Source: Ramlibacter sp. (GTDB taxonomy: Bacteria > Pseudomonadota > Gammaproteobacteria > Burkholderiales > Burkholderiaceae_C). From it: a stretch of DNA of 7,701 nt. Each line of letters begins with the position of its first letter. Positions within the stretch are counted from its first letter, which is position 1. The position numbers and the translations under genes are program-made. The stretch lies in NCBI GenBank assembly GCA_023701085.1, contig JAMPXR010000117.1, positions 1-7,701 on the forward strand. Direction: 5' to 3'. Positions 5,602 through 7,701 of this stretch are shown in pieces. Under the pieces are notes generated by a model. The model worked only from the letters and a program-made list of their open reading frames with translations, searched no databases and had not been told where the DNA came from.

Positions 5602-6461
5602 TGCTTGAAGAGCCCTTCCGGCTTCCACAGCAGCACCGCGGCCATCAGCATGTACACCAGCATGCCCGCCACCGCGGGGAGCAGCACCTTGCCGAAGGTG
5701 TCGACCAGGCCGACCAGCAGGGCCGAGATCATGGCGCCCCGCACCGAACCGATGCCGCCGATCACCACCACGACGAAGCACATGATGAGAACGTGCGAGC
5801 CCATATTGGGATAGACGCTGGAGATCGGCGAGGCGACCATTCCCGCAACGCTGGCCAGGGCCACGCCGATGGCGAACACGATCGCATGGATCAGCTTGAT
5901 GTTGATGCCCAGCGCCTCGGTCATCGGGCGGTTGAACGCGCCCGCGCGTATCTTCATGCCCAGGCGGGTCCTGGAGATCAGCAGGTAAAGGCCGACGGCC
6001 AGCGCGATGCAGACGCCCGAGATGAAGAGGCGGTAGACGGGATAGGACAGGTTGTCGGTGAGCGGCACCGACCCCGCGAGCAGTTCGGGGATCTTCACTG
6101 CGTGCACGTCGTCGCCCCAGAGGATGGAACGGGCTTCCTCGAAGATGTAGATCAGGCCGAAGGTCAGCAGCACCTGATCGAGGTGGTCGCGATGATAGAA
6201 GTGCCTGAACAGAAGCCGCTCAAGCACCAGGCCGAAAAGGATCGCGAGCACGGCGCCGCCGGCAATGGCCAGCGTCAGGCTGCCCGTCATGCTGGAGAGC
6301 GACCACGCGAGGTAGGCGCCCAGCATGTAGAAGCTGCCATGCGCGAGATTGACCACGCCCATGATGCCGAAAATCAGCGTGAGGCCGGCCGCCAGCATGA
6401 ACAGCAGCAGGCCGTACTGGACGCTGTTGAGCAGCTGGATCAGGAAGTTGGCAAGGTCCAT
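5598..6461 (-). CDS. livH: branched-chain-amino-acid-type ABC transporter, permease LivH
   Basis: The 287-residue hydrophobic protein has about eight membrane segments. The N-terminal LivH motif GIMGVVNLAHGSFYMLGAYLA spans 32-52 and the late permease motif VVVIGGIGSVRGAMISALLVG spans 221-241. The cytoplasmic loop IRAGAFNRPMTEALGIN (171-187) corresponds to the RAAAQD..AALMGIN coupling loop of family members. It forms the transmembrane pore with LivM. The ATG at 6461 is supported by GGAG 11 bases upstream. It follows the binding-protein gene after a 212-base hairpin-rich gap, while livM follows with a 4-base ATGA overlap, so all downstream genes are coupled and livH starts the membrane-complex part of the operon. 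Confidence 0.95.
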   Translation of the reverse strand: MDLANFLIQLLNSVQYGLLLFMLAAGLTLIFGIMGVVNLAHGSFYMLGAYLAWSLSSMTGSLTLAIAGGAVLAILFGLVLERLLFRHFYHRDHLDQVLLTFGLIYIFEEARSILWGDDVHAVKIPELLAGSVPLTDNLSYPVYRLFISGVCIALAVGLYLLISRTRLGMKIRAGAFNRPMTEALGINIKLIHAIVFAIGVALASVAGMVASPISSVYPNMGSHVLIMCFVVVVIGGIGSVRGAMISALLVGLVDTFGKVLLPAVAGMLVYMLMAAVLLWKPEGLFKQ

Positions 6462-6494
6462 GGAATCAGGCGCTCCGGCGGCTGGGCGGCGCCG

Positions 6495-6517
6495 GGCCGT
6501 CCCGCGCCGGGGCGGCC
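6495..6517. other. near-perfect hairpin upstream of livH
   Basis: GGCCGTCCC-N5-GGGGCGGCC pairs at eight of nine positions (the ninth is A/C in the minus-strand transcript). It lies 34 bases ahead of the livH start, in the leader that any binding-protein to livH read-through transcript would carry. It may influence livH translation or transcript processing. In DNA this GC-rich it could also be coincidental. Confidence 0.3.
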
Positions 6518-6561
6518 TCGTGCAGGCGGGTGGGGGGCATCATGGGCGCAAGTATGAGGCA

Positions 6562-6580
6562 CGCGCGGCCCTGCCGCGCG
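6562..6580 (-). other. perfect 8-bp hairpin in the binding-protein/livH gap
   Basis: CGCGCGGC and GCCGCGCG enclose a three-base loop. In the minus-strand transcript it follows the first hairpin (6599-6616) after the U-rich stretch of 6581-6598. It has no U tract of its own. A role as an RNA-stabilising or processing element between genes of unequal expression is plausible. Confidence 0.4.
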
Positions 6581-6585
6581 ATAAA

Positions 6586-6616
6586 TGAAAAGACATCGGC
6601 GCCGGTGTGCCGGCGC
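6586..6616 (-). terminator. leaky terminator/attenuator after the binding-protein gene
   Basis: On the minus strand the perfect 7-bp stem GCGCCGG-CACA-CCGGCGC (6599-6616) lies 57 bases after the binding-protein stop. It is followed after seven bases by CTTTTC and further U-rich sequence. The offset of the U tract makes it a poor full terminator but a good candidate for partial termination or 3'-end protection. Binding-protein genes of ABC operons commonly have such a structure behind them, yielding more binding protein than permease. Confidence 0.5.
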
Positions 6617-6673
6617 GGAAGATCGTGCAGGCGTGCCGGGCGCCGCCGCGAGGCGTGCCCGCGCCGCCTGGCC

Positions 6674-7701
6674 TCAAGTGGCGATCTTGCAGCCGGCGCC
6701 GGAATCGGACAGCGCCTTGGCGGCGACGCCGACGACCTTGTTCTCCTTGTTCTCGACACGGCGCAGGTAGATGTCCTGCACCGGGTTGTGGGCCTTGCTC
6801 ATGGTCCACTTGCCGCGCGGACTGTCGATCACCGCCGACTCCAGCGCCTTGTACAGCGCCTGCTTGTTGCCCAGGTCGCCCTTGACCGTGGCGGCGCCGA
6901 TCGACAGCAGCTGGCCGGTGTCGTAGCCCTGCACGGAATACACGTCCGGCTGCAGCCTGAACGTCTTGGCGTAGTCGAGCCGGAACTGCTTGTTCTTCGG
7001 CAGGTCGAGCGAGTCGCTGTAGTGCAGCGTGGTCATGATGCCGTCGGCGGCCGCGCCGGTCTCGTGCAGGACACCTTCGGTGAGGAAGCCAGAACCCCAC
7101 AGGGGAATGCGTCCCTTGATCGCGGCCGCATAGTCCATGATGAACTTAGCGGTACCGGCGCCCGCGAAGAAGCACGCCACGGCGTCCGGCCGCAGCGACG
7201 CGATCTCGGTCAACAGCGGCTGGAACTCCACGCTGGGGAACGGCAGGCCGAGTTCCTTGATGATGGTGCCGCCCGCCTTGGTGTAGCTTTCCTTGAAGCC
7301 TTCGAGCGCCTCGTCGCCAGCCGCGTATTTCCAGCTGATCCAGACGACCTTCTTCAGGCCCTTGTCGACCATGGGCTTGCCCAGCGCCAGGGTCGGCTGC
7401 GAGTTCGTGAACGAGGTGCGGAACACGTTGGGCGCGCACAAGGCGCGCGTGGCCGCATGCGCGCCGGCGTTGGGAATCAGGCACAGGGTGCCCGACTCTC
7501 GCACGACCCGCTGTATGCCCATCTGCACGCCCGAGTGCACCGTGCCGATCAAGACGTCGACCTTGTCGCGCTGCACCAGCCGGTTGGCGTTTTCCACGCC
7601 CTTGGACGGCTCGGATTCGTCGTCCACCTTGAACCATTCGATCTCGCGGCCGCCAAGCTTGCCGCCGCGTTCGTTGATGGCCATGCGGACACCGTTCTCG
7701 A
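6674..7701 (-). CDS. ABC transporter periplasmic substrate-binding protein, Liv/amide type (5' end outside window)
   Basis: The 341 visible residues form most of a type I periplasmic binding protein (Peripla_BP_6 / leucine-binding family, usually about 370-400 residues). The frame stays open to the window edge; the ATG at 7684 lies inside the conserved ...MAINERGGKLGGREIEWF segment and is not the start. The export signal and about 30-60 N-terminal residues are therefore missing. Recognisable parts are the DDESEPSKGVENANRLVQRDKVDVLIG region of lobe one, the hinge-crossing PNVFRTSFTNSQ segment and the SVQGYDTGQLL segment of lobe two. The protein captures the ligand in the periplasm and delivers it to LivHM. 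Ligands of this family include branched-chain amino acids, amides, urea and aromatic acids. The sequence reminds me of aromatic-acid-associated members, but I cannot assign a ligand. Confidence 0.93.
   Translation of the reverse strand, partial: ENGVRMAINERGGKLGGREIEWFKVDDESEPSKGVENANRLVQRDKVDVLIGTVHSGVQMGIQRVVRESGTLCLIPNAGAHAATRALCAPNVFRTSFTNSQPTLALGKPMVDKGLKKVVWISWKYAAGDEALEGFKESYTKAGGTIIKELGLPFPSVEFQPLLTEIASLRPDAVACFFAGAGTAKFIMDYAAAIKGRIPLWGSGFLTEGVLHETGAAADGIMTTLHYSDSLDLPKNKQFRLDYAKTFRLQPDVYSVQGYDTGQLLSIGAATVKGDLGNKQALYKALESAVIDSPRGKWTMSKAHNPVQDIYLRRVENKENKVVGVAAKALSDSGAGCKIAT

Noticed and set aside
5602..5781. N-terminal extension of livM to 5781
   Set aside because: The extra 60 residues lie wholly inside livH in another frame and are Gly/Arg-rich rather than membrane-like. 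The ATGA overlap at 5598-5601 is a standard coupled start.
4360..6557. Two long plus-strand open frames (4360-5478 and 5475-6557) opposite livM and livH
   Set aside because: Both are antisense to recognised permease genes and their composition (His, Gln, Asp, Arg runs) is typical of shadow frames. Their 4-base overlap is accidental.
6605..6670. Short direct repeat AGGCGTGCC near the end of the binding-protein gene
   Set aside because: Two 9-base copies in very GC-rich DNA are expected by chance, with no regular spacing or third copy.

Overview
The window is GC-rich DNA with tightly packed genes, very GC-biased third codon positions and long antisense shadow frames. Gene content (YggX, FMN azoreductase with a LysR regulator, a Liv-type ABC operon) suggests a betaproteobacterium of the Burkholderiales, perhaps the Bordetella/Achromobacter group (Alcaligenaceae). 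That placement is inference from general resemblance, not from a search. I saw no tRNA, rRNA, CRISPR array, insertion sequence or prophage gene.

Left third (1-2117, all genes on the minus strand). Positions 1-273 hold yggX, a small Fe(II)-trafficking/oxidative-protection protein. Upstream lies azoR (443-1090), an FMN-dependent NADH:quinone/azo oxidoreductase, followed by a good stem-loop terminator at 390-419. Further upstream is a cytosolic DsbA/FrnE-like thioredoxin-fold protein with a CSWC active site (1235-1876). Its upstream DNA is not ordinary leader sequence: it contains the first 21 codons of a second azoR (1937-1999), broken off and running in frame into the DsbA-like reading frame. 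Ahead of that fragment is a regulatory region (2034-2105) that matches the azoR upstream region (1124-1195) at 54 of 72 positions without gaps.

Middle (2118-3062, plus strand). A LysR-family regulator is divergent from the azoR fragment/dsbA-like unit. Its probable promoter (TTGAAA-17-TAGATT) lies inside the shared 72-bp block. The same promoter is also present in the azoR copy of the block, where no LysR gene follows. The likely history is an ancestral lysR-azoR divergent pair, duplication of the azoR half with its operator, and replacement of most of one azoR by the dsbA-like gene. The result looks like a small redox-stress regulon (regulator, quinone reductase, thiol-disulfide protein) with two copies of one operator.

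Right half (3069-7701, minus strand). A complete branched-chain-amino-acid-type (HAAT family) ABC importer is encoded in the order substrate-binding protein (5' end outside the window), livH, livM, livG, livF. livH/livM overlap by 4 bases and livM/livG by 8. The 212-base gap between the binding-protein gene and livH contains several perfect or near-perfect hairpins, which probably help set a higher level of binding protein than of membrane components. The ligand cannot be read from the sequence. The operon ends convergently against the LysR gene, with an 18-bp perfect palindrome spanning both stop codons.
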